A stretch of 51,628 nucleotides of DNA, taken from an uncultured Aquimarina sp. (lineage in GTDB: Bacteria; Bacteroidota; Bacteroidia; Flavobacteriales; Flavobacteriaceae). The stretch spans positions 1-51,628 of the forward strand of contig CANLMN010000030.1 of NCBI GenBank assembly GCA_947492105.1, written 5' to 3'. Shown piece after piece: positions 34,009 through 43,079 of this stretch; positions within the stretch are counted from its first letter, which is position 1; each line of letters begins with the position of its first letter. A program made the position numbers and the translations under genes. Below the pieces are notes generated by a model, which saw nothing but the letters and a program-made list of their open reading frames with translations, was not told the DNA's origin and did not search any database.

Positions 34009-35232
34009 TTATACCGTTTCGGCAACAGTAATATCGACATCTATTTGATTTTGGATCAAGTCATCAAAAGTTTCTCTTTTGCGAATTAAATGTGCTTTTC
34101 CATTATGCCACAATACCTCTGCCGGGCGGTAACGAGAGTTGTAGTTACTAGCCATAGAGAAGCAGTATGCACCAGCGTTTTTAAAAGCAACAATATCACC
34201 TTCAGTAATTTCTCTAATGCGTCGATTGGTAGCAAATGTATCCGTCTCACAGATATATCCTACAACAGAATAGAAACGCTCTTTTCCATTGGGTTTAGAT
34301 ACGTTTATAATTTCATGATGCGAATCATAGAACATCGGACGGATCAAATGATTAAAACCAGTGTCAACTCCAGCAAATACAGTAGAGGTTGTTTGTTTTA
34401 TGACATTAACTTTTGCCAAGAAAAAACCAGCTTCACTTACTAAGAATTTTCCTGGTTCAAAACCGAGAACGAGATCTTTTCCATAATCTTTGCAGAATTT
34501 GTTAAAACGTTTGGTAAGTTTTTCTCCAAATTCTTCGATATTAGTTGCTATATCTCCTTCTTTGTAGGCTACTTTGAATCCACTACCAAAGTCAATAAAA
34601 TCCAAATCTTTGAAATTAGTAGCAGCATCAAATAATATTTCACTAGCATAAATAAATACATCGATATCTAAGATATCACTACCCGTATGCATGTGGATAC
34701 CATTGATGGTCATTCCAGTATTAGCTACAATGCGTAAGATATGAGGAATCTGATGTACAGAAATACCGAATTTGCTATCGATATGTCCTACAGATATTTT
34801 GCTATTACCTCCTGCCATTACATGTGGGTTTACACGTACGCAAACAGGGATATTAGGATGTTTGGTTCCAAATTGTTCCAATATAGAAAGGTTATCTATA
34901 TTAATTTGTACTCCCATAGCAGCTACTTCTTCAATTTCTTCCAAAGAAACTCCATTTGGAGTAAAAATAATATGTTCTGGAGCTACTCCAGCAAGGATAC
35001 CTAACTTAACCTCTTGTATGGATACTGTATCCAAGCCAGCTCCAAGAGAATTGATTAATTTCAAAATCGCTATATTGGATAATGCTTTTACTGCATAGTT
35101 AAGTTTTAACTGTTTCACCTTCTTAAAGGCTGTCGTCAACCTATTATATTGTGATACAATTTTGGCAGAGTCGTATACATATACAGGACTCCCATACTCT
35201 TTAGCGATAGCTAATAATTGTGCATTTTCCAT
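34009..35232 (-). CDS. lysA: Diaminopimelate decarboxylase
   Basis: This 407-residue PLP enzyme decarboxylates meso-diaminopimelate to lysine. The N-terminal part carries PVYVYDSAKI and the PLP lysine Lys49 in NYAVKALSN. The glycine-rich phosphate-binding loop GSGFKV and EPGKFLV follow, with C-terminal CETDTFATNR (catalytic Cys) and AGAYCFSMASNYNSRYRPAEV (substrate Tyr). The order is that of fold-type III DAP/ornithine decarboxylases, and GAYxxSMAxNYNxRxRPxEV is characteristic of LysA. It is monocistronic with a TAATTTTG box on its strand at 35256-35263 and a strong terminator. Confidence 0.96.
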   Translation of the reverse strand: MENAQLLAIAKEYGSPVYVYDSAKIVSQYNRLTTAFKKVKQLKLNYAVKALSNIAILKLINSLGAGLDTVSIQEVKLGILAGVAPEHIIFTPNGVSLEEIEEVAAMGVQINIDNLSILEQFGTKHPNIPVCVRVNPHVMAGGNSKISVGHIDSKFGISVHQIPHILRIVANTGMTINGIHMHTGSDILDIDVFIYASEILFDAATNFKDLDFIDFGSGFKVAYKEGDIATNIEEFGEKLTKRFNKFCKDYGKDLVLGFEPGKFLVSEAGFFLAKVNVIKQTTSTVFAGVDTGFNHLIRPMFYDSHHEIINVSKPNGKERFYSVVGYICETDTFATNRRIREITEGDIVAFKNAGAYCFSMASNYNSRYRPAEVLWHNGKAHLIRKRETFDDLIQNQIDVDITVAETV

Positions 35233-35255
35233 AATGACGTAAAATTAATAACTCA

Positions 35256-35263
35256 CAAAATTA
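35256..35263 (-). promoter_or_regulatory. Candidate -7 box for lysA
   Basis: The minus strand reads TAATTTTG, an exact TAnnTTTG match, 24 bp upstream of the start codon. Confidence 0.45.
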
Positions 35264-35501
35264 CTATTTAAAGGATTAAACACCTCATTATACAATAGAA
35301 AATTTATGAGAATTTTAAAATTATTTCAAATAGTGTTCTATGTTATTAGAATTGGATTTAATATTTGACACGCAGTTCTCAATTCAAAATTTTTAAGGAT
35401 ATTTGCAGCGATTTTTATGCTTTTTGATATCCTCAAAAGGATTTATAACTCGAAACTTGTTAATCGTCAATCAAAAATTTTTGATTCGCAACATATAAAA
35501 T

Positions 35502-36878
35502 ATGGCTCAAAAACCTTCAATACCCAAAGGAACTCGCGATTTTTCACCCACAGAGGTGGCAAAACGTTCCTATATTATGGATAGTATCAAAGCGCAATTT
35601 CAATTATTTGGTTTCCAGCCTATAGAAACACCAAGTTTTGAAAATAGTGGGACCCTTATGGGGAAATATGGTGAAGAAGGAGATCGACTTATTTTTAAGA
35701 TTCTGAATAGTGGAGATTTTTTATCCAAGGTTGATGATACACTTTATGGACAAAAAGATAGTGGCAAGATCACGAGTCGTATTAGTGAAAAAGCACTGCG
35801 ATATGATCTTACAGTTCCCTTTGCTAGATACGTAGTACAACACCAAAATGAATTGACATTTCCCTTCAAGCGATATCAAATACAACCAGTTTGGAGAGCT
35901 GATCGTCCACAAAAAGGACGTTTTAGAGAGTTTTATCAATGTGATGCAGATGTAGTAGGGAGTACCTCCTTATGGCAAGAAATAAATTTTATTCAATTAT
36001 ATGATGCGGTTTTTAGTCAGCTAAAGTTGGATGGTGTGACGATAAAAATCAATAATCGCAAAATTCTTTCTGGTATTGCAGAAGTTATAGGTGCCAGTGA
36101 TAAGCTCATTGATTTTACCGTAGCTTTAGACAAATTGGACAAGATAGGAGCAGAGGGCGTCAAAAAAGAAATGTTAGCAAAAGGGATAAGTGAAGATGCT
36201 ATAGAAAAAGTAGCACCGCTTTTTGATTTTACAGGAACAACCACCGAAAAATTGGCACAGCTCAAAGTTTTATTAGCTGATTCTGAAGAAGGGCTCAAGG
36301 GAGTAGAAGAATTAGCTTTTATTATGACTACTCTAGATAATATGCCGTTACAAACAGCAACTATTGCTATAGATGTTACACTAGCTAGAGGACTTAATTA
36401 TTATACAGGTGCTATTTTTGAAGTAGCTGCTCCAGATACCGTAAAAATGGGATCTATCGGTGGTGGTGGACGTTATGATGATCTTACGGGTATTTTTGGT
36501 CTCAAAAATATTAGTGGTGTTGGGATTTCTTTTGGATTAGATCGTATTTATCTTGTTTTGGAAGAGCTAGGGCTTTTTCCAGAAACGGTGACCAAAAGCA
36601 CAAAAGTATTATGTATTAATTTTGGTGACACAGAAGCGTTGTATGCTATGCAAGCAGTTACCTTGTTACGAAAAAATGGTATAGCTGCAGAATTATATCC
36701 TGATCCTGCAAAAATGAAAAAACAAATGACCTATGCGGATAAGCGTGCTATTCCATTTGTAATTCTAGCAGGGAGCAATGAGATTGAAAATAAAACAATT
36801 ACTTTAAAAAATATGGAGGCAGGAACTCAAGAGACCATCAAACTAGATGAGTTAGCTGCGAGTTTGAGTGACCATTAG
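35502..36878 (+). CDS. hisS: Histidyl-tRNA synthetase
   Basis: A 458-residue class II aminoacyl-tRNA synthetase. Motif 1 region [16 protein letters not shown] is at the N-terminus, the [26 protein letters not shown] region follows, motif 2 is [19 protein letters not shown], and the HisS-specific signature is [14 protein letters not shown]. Motif 3 region [14 protein letters not shown] and GISFGLDRI are intact. The C-terminal anticodon-binding domain ([26 protein letters not shown]) is present. The gene is complete, divergent from lysA across a 269-bp gap with no repeat. Confidence 0.97.
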   Translation: MAQKPSIPKGTRDFSPTEVAKRSYIMDSIKAQFQLFGFQPIETPSFENSGTLMGKYGEEGDRLIFKILNSGDFLSKVDDTLYGQKDSGKITSRISEKALRYDLTVPFARYVVQHQNELTFPFKRYQIQPVWRADRPQKGRFREFYQCDADVVGSTSLWQEINFIQLYDAVFSQLKLDGVTIKINNRKILSGIAEVIGASDKLIDFTVALDKLDKIGAEGVKKEMLAKGISEDAIEKVAPLFDFTGTTTEKLAQLKVLLADSEEGLKGVEELAFIMTTLDNMPLQTATIAIDVTLARGLNYYTGAIFEVAAPDTVKMGSIGGGGRYDDLTGIFGLKNISGVGISFGLDRIYLVLEELGLFPETVTKSTKVLCINFGDTEALYAMQAVTLLRKNGIAAELYPDPAKMKKQMTYADKRAIPFVILAGSNEIENKTITLKNMEAGTQETIKLDELAASLSDH

Positions 36879-37089
36879 TAGAATTTTATTCGTTTTTCTG
36901 TTACTATAAAGCAAAAATAAGTGTCATTGAAAAGATGGCTTGTTTTAAAAAAAAAGAGATTGAAGTAATTAGATAAATCAAGAAAAACAGTGAACTTGGG
37001 GTTATGAATCCAAAGATTTTAACACTTTGATAATGATCAAGGAAAACGTTATGTACTATGTTTTTTTCCGACTACAAGTGTCCAAGACT
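36879..37089. other. Non-coding gap, nothing recognised
   Basis: Sequence between hisS and the next repeat fragment. No supported ORF, hairpin terminator or repeat-family end is visible. Confidence 0.4.
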
Positions 37090-37158
37090 TCGATTTAACT
37101 TTCTAGTGAAAAAATAATAGAAAAAGAAGCTAATTATTAGCGTGTAATTTTTTGTTTT
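37090..37158 (+). repeat. C element right-half fragment
   Basis: CGATTTAACTTTCTAGTGAA, then AATAGAAAAAGAAGCTAATT and TAGCGTGTAATTTTTTG match the C right arm from just after the core. The left arm and core are absent, and the outer end is diverged. Confidence 0.55.
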
Positions 37159-37192
37159 TATTAAAAATAATATAACTCATATTTTATATCTT

Positions 37193-37200
37193 TACATTTG
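37193..37200 (+). promoter_or_regulatory. Candidate -7 box of the ocd-thrC leader
   Basis: TACATTTG matches TAnnTTTG. Transcription would start near 37207, just before three successive hairpins, giving a leader of about 195 nt. Confidence 0.5.
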
Positions 37201-37206
37201 AAGAAG

Positions 37207-37339
37207 TTACAGTGCTGTATAGCACAAATTTATTTTTTATCGTAAGGAAGAAATTGGAAAAATAAATTTACTCTTTTACAGAAAATCTCTGTATACCTTA
37301 AATTAGTCAATCGCTAATTTGGTATACAGAGATTTTTTT
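37207..37339 (+). promoter_or_regulatory. Structured leader ending in an intrinsic terminator (candidate riboswitch/attenuator)
   Basis: Three inverted repeats follow the promoter box. Hairpin 1 is GTGCT/AGCAC (37212-37225). Hairpin 2 is AAATTTATTTTT (37226-37237) paired with AAAAATAAATTT (37258-37269), enclosing a 20-nt purine-rich loop containing CGTAAGGAAGAAATTGG. Hairpin 3 is a 16-bp terminator stem AAAATCTCTGTATACC/GGTATACAGAGATTTT (37282-37297, 37321-37336) with an inner AAATTAG/CTAATTT stem and a T run. It precedes ocd by 62 nt. No Thr/Ile-rich leader peptide is evident. I cannot match it to a known riboswitch class. Confidence 0.6.
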
Positions 37340-37401
37340 ATGACTAATTTTAAAGCATAAATAAAAGAAAAACAACTAATTAATAGAAATAAGTAAAAAT
37401 T

Positions 37402-38361
37402 ATGACGACAGTTATTAATTTAGATAAAATTAAGTCCGTATTGAGAGATATAGATGTAGTAGCTACCATGAAAGAAGGGTTTATTCAATATAGCAATGGT
37501 AATACAGTTGTGCCTCCAGTAGGAGAATTACTTTTTGAAGACCCCAAAGGAGATGCGCACATCAAATATGGATATGTCAAAAACGATCCATATTATGTAA
37601 TTAAGATAGCATCGGGTTTTTATGACAATACAAAAATAGGTATTCCATCTAGTCAAGGGCTCATGCTACTATTCGATCAAAAAACAGGAGTTCCCAAAGC
37701 AATATTACTAGATGAAGGATATTTAACAGATGTACGTACAGCAGCTGCAGGTGCTCTTGTAGCTAAGTATTTTGCGCCAAAAGCTCTACGGGCTATTGGT
37801 ATTATTGGAACAGGAATACAAGCAAAATTACAATTACAATACCTTCAAAAGCATACCCCATGCAAATCAGTTTGGGTTTGGGGACGCACCGAAGATAATG
37901 TTCAGAAATTTGTAAAAGAATTGAGGTCAGATTTCGATATTCATATAGCGCAAACCCCTTCTGAATTAGCAAAAAAAAGTAACCTTATTGTTACAACCAC
38001 TCCATCAGAAGTAGCTTTGCTAAAGGCAGAGGACATCCAAAAAGGAACACACATTACTGCTGTAGGTTCCGATACCAAATACAAACAAGAGTTGAGTAGT
38101 GAATTGCTTAGAACAGCAGATGTCGTTATTGCAGACAGTATTTCGCAAAGTAAAACTAGAGGAGAAATCTATCGTGCGATCGAGGATGGCAAAAATATAG
38201 CAGATAAAATTACGGAATTGGGTACGGCCTTACAGGATCAAGAATTACAGCGGATAAATGATGATCAAATTACAATAGTTGATTTGACAGGAGTAGCTGT
38301 TCAGGATATTATGATTACAAAAGCTGTATATACTGCTTTTGTGCAAAAAGAAGGATTATGA
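37402..38361 (+). CDS. Ornithine cyclodeaminase/mu-crystallin family protein
   Basis: A 319-residue OCD/mu-crystallin family dehydrogenase. The nucleotide-binding motif IGIIGTGIQAKLQLQYL is near residue 135, preceded by the family segment GYLTDVRTAAAGALVAKYFAPK. SDTKYKQEL and DLTGVAVQDIMI near the end are also typical. Members reduce or deaminate amino or imino acids: ornithine cyclodeaminase, alanine dehydrogenase, ketimine reductase and the SbnB-type enzyme. It overlaps thrC by 4 bp (ATGA) and heads the operon after a structured leader. Its specific substrate is unknown. Confidence 0.9.
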   Translation: MTTVINLDKIKSVLRDIDVVATMKEGFIQYSNGNTVVPPVGELLFEDPKGDAHIKYGYVKNDPYYVIKIASGFYDNTKIGIPSSQGLMLLFDQKTGVPKAILLDEGYLTDVRTAAAGALVAKYFAPKALRAIGIIGTGIQAKLQLQYLQKHTPCKSVWVWGRTEDNVQKFVKELRSDFDIHIAQTPSELAKKSNLIVTTTPSEVALLKAEDIQKGTHITAVGSDTKYKQELSSELLRTADVVIADSISQSKTRGEIYRAIEDGKNIADKITELGTALQDQELQRINDDQITIVDLTGVAVQDIMITKAVYTAFVQKEGL

Positions 38362-39809
38362 TTCAATATGTTAGTAATACAGGAGGAGGAAAGCCGGTAG
38401 ATTTTGAAACAGCCATATTAGATGGTTTTGCTGTAGATGGTGGTTTATATGTTCCAGAAACACTACCAAAAGTAGGAAAAGAGCAATTAATGAAGTGGAA
38501 AGATTTAGGATATGTCGAATTAGCTTTTGAGGTACTTTCCTTGTTTATAGATCGCTCTATTATATCAGAAAAAGAACTAAAAAATATCCTACAAACTGCT
38601 TATGCACCTTTCAAAAAAGAAGAAGTTATTCCTTTATATCAATTAAAAACTCGGAGTCAGACCTATATAATGGAATTGTTTCATGGTCCAACGATTTCTT
38701 TTAAAGATATAGGACTTGCTTTTTTAGTGAATTTGATCAATTTTTTTTTAGAAAGAAAAAAAGAATATTTAACCCTTGTTGTTGCCACTACAGGAGATAC
38801 TGGACCAGCGGCAGCTTATTTTTCTGCTGGGAAATCAAATCTGGACACCTGGGTGTTGTATCCAAAAGGATTGATAACAGAGGAGCAAGAACGTCAAATG
38901 ACAACCTTGCAACATGCCAATATTCATCCGGTAGGTGTAGCTAATTGCCAAGAAGGAGCAGATGATCTGGATCTTATAATAGCTAAATTATATGCCAATC
39001 AATCGTTTAAAGACAAACTGAAATTATCTAGTGTAAACTCTATTAACTGGGGTCGTGTCATGATGCAAATGGTACATTACTTTTATGGGTATTTACGCAT
39101 TGTTGATACAGTAGGAGAACAGATCAATATAGCTGTCCCTTCTGGAGCGTTTGGTAATTTGTGTGCTGGTGGTCTAGCCAGAGAAATGGGATTGCCAATC
39201 AATTATTTGGTTGCGGCTAATAATAGAAATGCCTGTTTACATCGTATTTTTTCGGAAGGACGTTTTTCAAAAGAAGAAATTATTGAAACCGCTTCTTCTG
39301 CAATAGATATTTTGATTCCGTCTAATTTTTGGAGACTTCTATATTTCAGAATTGATAAAGATTCAGAAAAAATTAAAAACTGGATAAAAGAGTTTGCAAC
39401 TACCGGTACTGTGACCTTTGACAAGAAAACTTTTGAAAAGTATCGTAAAGGTTTTTTATCTAATAGCTCTACAGATAAAGAAACATTGGATATCATTAAT
39501 GAAATATATACGAGTGAAAATTATTTGTTAGATCCTCATGGGGCAGTAGCAGTAGTTGCAGCTGATCGTTTGAGAGTACAATTGGAGGACAAGAAAGTGT
39601 TATGTCTAGCTACTGCGCATCCATCAAAATTTCCAAGTGTTATAAAACAAGCGCTACATACTACCGTATTGCCAAAAGTAGCTACACATCCTAGTATCGA
39701 AACGGCCAAAGAACTTTGTGAAAAAGTGCATTTGTGTGATCATAAGTATTTAGAAAAAGCACTCATACACGCAATGGAAACAAATTGGGACTTAACAAAA
39801 GAAAAATAA
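38358..39809 (+). CDS. thrC: Threonine synthase
   Basis: A 483-residue PLP enzyme that converts O-phosphohomoserine to threonine. Family features: YVSNTGGGKPVDFETAILDG at the N-terminus, the PLP lysine Lys116 in ELFHGPTISFKDIGLAF, the phosphate loop VVATTGDTGPAAAYF, SSVNSINWGRVMMQMVHYF and NIAVPSGAFGNLCAG. It resembles the long type of ThrC. It starts inside the ocd stop (ATGA) and ends 1 bp before the kinase gene, so the three genes are tightly coupled. Because it sits with an OCD-family dehydrogenase, a related beta/gamma-replacement on a different phosphoamino acid cannot be excluded. Confidence 0.9.
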   Translation: MIQYVSNTGGGKPVDFETAILDGFAVDGGLYVPETLPKVGKEQLMKWKDLGYVELAFEVLSLFIDRSIISEKELKNILQTAYAPFKKEEVIPLYQLKTRSQTYIMELFHGPTISFKDIGLAFLVNLINFFLERKKEYLTLVVATTGDTGPAAAYFSAGKSNLDTWVLYPKGLITEEQERQMTTLQHANIHPVGVANCQEGADDLDLIIAKLYANQSFKDKLKLSSVNSINWGRVMMQMVHYFYGYLRIVDTVGEQINIAVPSGAFGNLCAGGLAREMGLPINYLVAANNRNACLHRIFSEGRFSKEEIIETASSAIDILIPSNFWRLLYFRIDKDSEKIKNWIKEFATTGTVTFDKKTFEKYRKGFLSNSSTDKETLDIINEIYTSENYLLDPHGAVAVVAADRLRVQLEDKKVLCLATAHPSKFPSVIKQALHTTVLPKVATHPSIETAKELCEKVHLCDHKYLEKALIHAMETNWDLTKEK

Positions 39810-39810
39810 T

Positions 39811-40770
39811 ATGGCACAATATACCATTTTGGATGATGCTGGGATACAAGATATTTTAATCTTATATGGCATAGAAAAAATACAGTCATATGAAGTACTA
39901 AGTGGGGGGTTGGCCAACACGAATTATTTGGTGCAAACGGAACAGCACCCTTTGGTGTTAACAATATGTGAGCAAAAAACACATGAGGAAGCAAAAAGAT
40001 TAGGCGTTTTATTAGAGTATCTAAAGCAAAACAAGTTTTCGACCTCCAAATTAGTGAAGGCATCAAATGGAGCGTTGACAGTAGCGTGGCAGGATAAACC
40101 GGTTTTATTGAAAGAATTTATTGTAGGAGATATTGTTCAGGATTTATCCAAAAGTCGGTTGATATATTTGGGTAGAGAATTAGCAAAATTACATCGAATA
40201 GAAGCACCGGATTATGTTGCGCAAGACCTCTCTTTTGGGATGGGGTATTTTGATGAAGTACAAGCTTATGCCTCCGAGTCTTCTTTCTATAAATGGTTAA
40301 AACATACACAAGAGTATATTGAAAATTACATAACTGTAGACTTGCCCAAATCTTTGATTCATAGTGATATTTTTTATGATAATATTATAATCAGTAAGGA
40401 ATCAAAGCATCCTATTATTATGGATTTTGAAGAGGCATGTTATTATTATCGCATATTTGATATTGGAATGATGCTAATTGGTGTTTGTAGGGACGACAAA
40501 ATCATCAATCTGACCAAAGTTTCTCACTTAATAGCTGGGTATGAAAAAGAAATGAAATTACTAGATATAGAGAAAAAAGCACTGAAAGCTTTTACTGTTT
40601 ATGCAGCTACAGCAACAGGATTCTGGAGGCACTATAATTTTAATTACGTTAATATCATTCCTGATAAAAAAGGTCATTATCTAGAAATGAAACTGTTAGC
40701 GGACTCTCTTATAAACATGGATGATGGTGATTTTGATAAAGCTATAAATGGTCAGAGCAATTACTTATAA
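39811..40770 (+). CDS. APH-fold kinase, probable homoserine kinase type II
   Basis: A 319-residue aminoglycoside-phosphotransferase-fold kinase. LSGGLANTNYLVQTEQHPLV and EEAKRLGVLLEYLKQNKF open the protein, and the Brenner-type catalytic loop is LIHSDIFYDNIIIS near residue 185, followed by the metal-binding IIMDFEEACYY. This layout is that of ThrB2-type (class II) homoserine kinases. With thrC directly upstream it should supply O-phosphohomoserine. The stop codon TAA at 40768-40770 is also the left copy of the 3-bp target duplication of the A element beginning at 40771. Confidence 0.85.
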   Translation: MAQYTILDDAGIQDILILYGIEKIQSYEVLSGGLANTNYLVQTEQHPLVLTICEQKTHEEAKRLGVLLEYLKQNKFSTSKLVKASNGALTVAWQDKPVLLKEFIVGDIVQDLSKSRLIYLGRELAKLHRIEAPDYVAQDLSFGMGYFDEVQAYASESSFYKWLKHTQEYIENYITVDLPKSLIHSDIFYDNIIISKESKHPIIMDFEEACYYYRIFDIGMMLIGVCRDDKIINLTKVSHLIAGYEKEMKLLDIEKKALKAFTVYAATATGFWRHYNFNYVNIIPDKKGHYLEMKLLADSLINMDDGDFDKAINGQSNYL

Positions 40771-41090
40771 TACAATTTAGGTATATAATACCATTTACAA
40801 TTTTAATTTACTGGGATAAAATTTTCTTTTTTCGCCTCAGCTTCAGCATAAAAATATACCACAACTACGGCTATGCTTGATGTTTCTACTGAAGCTGAAA
40901 CAAAAAAATCTTAATTTTTCTTTCCGGTAAATTCAAACGACAAATGGTATAAATTCGTATTAATGACACTGTTATTTTTCTTGTAATAATACCGTGATTC
41001 TATTGTATAGCTTTAGCTATGCAATAGATGAACAAGGCATTTGGATGGAAAAAAATAAGGCAATATGCGACATTATATAGCGTATTTGGA
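40771..41090 (+). repeat. A element carrying a nested B element, TAA duplication using a stop codon
   Basis: A starts TACAATTTAGG at 40771 and ends GCGTATTTGGA at 41090, flanked by TAA at 40768-40770 (the kinase stop) and 41091-41093. The B copy interrupts it at 40789. The core TGTATAGCTTTAGCTATGC follows B. Without the insert A is about 156 bp. Confidence 0.75.
40789..40949 (-). repeat. Full-length B element (161 bp) inserted in A, TAA duplication
   Basis: TACCATTTACAATTTTAATT to ACAAATGGTA, with TAA at 40786-40788 and 40950-40952. Joining flanks gives GGTATATAAATTCG, the uninterrupted A sequence at 32257-32270. The orientation is opposite to the copies at 31877 and 33540, judged by the core read as CTACGGCTATGCTTG. 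Confidence 0.85.
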
Positions 41091-41471
41091 TAAGATGATA
41101 CCATGTATTATAAACAAGATACTGTCATGTGCATACAGAATTTTCTTAAAAGAAGAAGTGTTTATTTTTCTTGATTCTATTTGTAAGAAATAACTTTTGT
41201 ATAATGCTGTTTTTTAAGTAAAACAAACGTTTTGCTGTTTCGAGAAATGTTTTTAATTGTGTTTTTTGACGTATTTTATTGTTTTTTATCGAATATTTGA
41301 AATTTTCATCATTATAAGGTTAGTTTTTGTATGGTAAAACCGTAGTTTTGACAAGCATGCAAAAAAACTCTTACCTCCATAAGTTGATTTTTAAGATGTT
41401 ATTAAGTCGTATTGTCTCATAAGGAAGAAGTGCGACTTTTTTTTATGCAAGCAGATTATTTAATGTTGTAA

Positions 41472-41544
41472 TACCATTTTAGTTAGATAAATTCGTAGTA
41501 ATGACGCTGTTATTTTTTTGGTAAAACCACCGTGATTTTTTTGC
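41472..41544 (+). repeat. A element left-half fragment
   Basis: TACCATTTTAGTTAGATAAA, then GTAGTAATGACGCTGTTATT and CCACCGTGATTTTTTTGC match the A left arm and stop just before the core, with TAA to the left. The rest of 41091-41471 holds nothing recognised. Confidence 0.55.
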
Positions 41545-41551
41545 AAAAAAA

Positions 41552-41588
41552 TAAGGAATAAAGGATATTTTTGATCCCTTATTCCTTA
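41552..41588 (-). terminator. Intrinsic terminator for the MscS gene
   Basis: TAAGGAATAA/TTATTCCTTA arms with an inner partial stem, followed on the minus strand by TTTTTTT. It lies 24 bp beyond the minus-strand stop at 41613 and directly beside the truncated A fragment. Confidence 0.75.
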
Positions 41589-41612
41589 AAATATTTATTC
41601 TTTTTGTATTGC

Positions 41613-42461
41613 TTACTTTACATTGTGAATATGTACATCACGTTGTGGATAAGGAATTGAAACACCGGCTGCATCTAACGCATTTTTAGAGTCTTCTAAC
41701 GCTTCAAAATACACATCCCAATAATCTGCTACATTGGCAAAAGGTCTAACAACTAAGTTAATTGCATTATCTCCTAATTCACTCACTGCTACAGTAGGAG
41801 CAGGAGTTTTGAGCACCTTTGGGTTATCTTTAAGAGCTTTCATAATAGTATCTTTAGCCTTTTTTATGTCATCACCATAACCGATGCCTATATTCAGATC
41901 AACTCGTAATTGACCTTGTTCGGTATAGTTAATAATGTTTCCATTGGATAAGGCGCCATTTGGTATAATGGCAAGTTTGTTATCCGGTGTAGAAAGTTTT
42001 GTGGTAAAAATCTCAATTTGTTTAACGACTCCAGTAACCCCTTGACCTTCTATCAAATCTCCAATTTTGAAAGGTTTGAAAATCATAATAAGGACTCCAC
42101 CTGCAAAATTTCCTAAAGAGCCTTGGAGAGCAAGACCAATGGCAAGTCCAGCAGATGCAAGAATAGCAGCAAATGATGTAGTTTCTACACCAATCGTGCC
42201 TAAGATAACTAAGATTAATACAATTTTTAGAAGCCAACTTACCAAACTTATTAAGAATTTTTGTAAACTGATATCATATTTCTTGGTGGACATAAGGTTT
42301 TTTATGCCTTTCATAAGTTTTTTTATGATCCATGCGCCTATAATCCATATAAGTATAGCGCTAAGGAATTTAGGTCCGTATTCTAGTGCAAAATCTATTC
42401 CTTTACTTGTCCATTCTTCAACATTAGTAGAGTTTATAGCTGTTGTTTCTATAGCTTGCAT
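41613..42461 (-). CDS. Small-conductance mechanosensitive channel (MscS family)
   Basis: A 282-residue membrane channel with an N-terminal region and about three transmembrane segments (FLSAILIWIIGAWIIKKL, FLISLVSWLLKIVLILVI, FAAILASAGLAIGLALQGSL). The pore helix GSLGNFAGGVLIMIFKPFKIG is the MscS hallmark (Gly/Ala-rich TM3 leading into the beta domain). The cytoplasmic part contains GVVKQIEIFTTKLSTPDNKLAIIPNG and a C-terminal IPYPQRDVHIHNVK, as in MscS. It opens on hypo-osmotic shock. It is monocistronic with its own terminator. Confidence 0.95.
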   Translation of the reverse strand: MQAIETTAINSTNVEEWTSKGIDFALEYGPKFLSAILIWIIGAWIIKKLMKGIKNLMSTKKYDISLQKFLISLVSWLLKIVLILVILGTIGVETTSFAAILASAGLAIGLALQGSLGNFAGGVLIMIFKPFKIGDLIEGQGVTGVVKQIEIFTTKLSTPDNKLAIIPNGALSNGNIINYTEQGQLRVDLNIGIGYGDDIKKAKDTIMKALKDNPKVLKTPAPTVAVSELGDNAINLVVRPFANVADYWDVYFEALEDSKNALDAAGVSIPYPQRDVHIHNVK

Positions 42462-43079
42462 AATTTAATTTATTTATTTTTAGTTAAGGTTCTAAAGTTA
42501 CAGTTTTCTCATGAGAATAGAAGAGATTTTTTTCTAAAGAAGAGGTTTTTAGTTTTGTTTAAAAATAAAAAAACTCCCTAAAAATTGTTAATTTTTTGGT
42601 ATCGTTGTTTTTAATCGTAATTCATTGCACGTAGAATTTTGAATTCGTTTAAAAAAACAATGATTTTATTCTGACAAAATAACTAAAAGTATCGTTTTTA
42701 CTAGGGGTTTCGATAGTTTTACCCTCTATAGTTTACGGTTATATCTACCTGATTTTTCCCAAAAAAGCGATGGTATTATTTAGTAATTCAAAGTTTTATA
42801 ACATTTTAATTAGAAAAATAGCCACACTACTTCTTAAGAATTAACACAATAAGCAAAAATAAAATTATTTAAAATACGTTTCTATTTATAAACCAACTAA
42901 TATCATTTTATCCTTGAATATAAATATTCTCATAGTTCCCAATTGACTTTTGTTTGAATGGATCGAATACTTGATCCATGACTATAGTTCTAAATTTAAT
43001 TTCTGTATCCTTCAAAAAAGGATATAGCATCGCATATATATGTTTTAAGGTTAAAATGATATTTTAAAAAAACCAACAA
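42462..43079. other. Non-coding gap with a possible repeat-end remnant
   Basis: No supported ORF or strong hairpin lies between the divergent MscS and T9SS genes. CTAATATCATTTTATCCTTG at 42899-42918 resembles a diverged B or C element end. No TAnnTTTG box is obvious. Confidence 0.35.
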
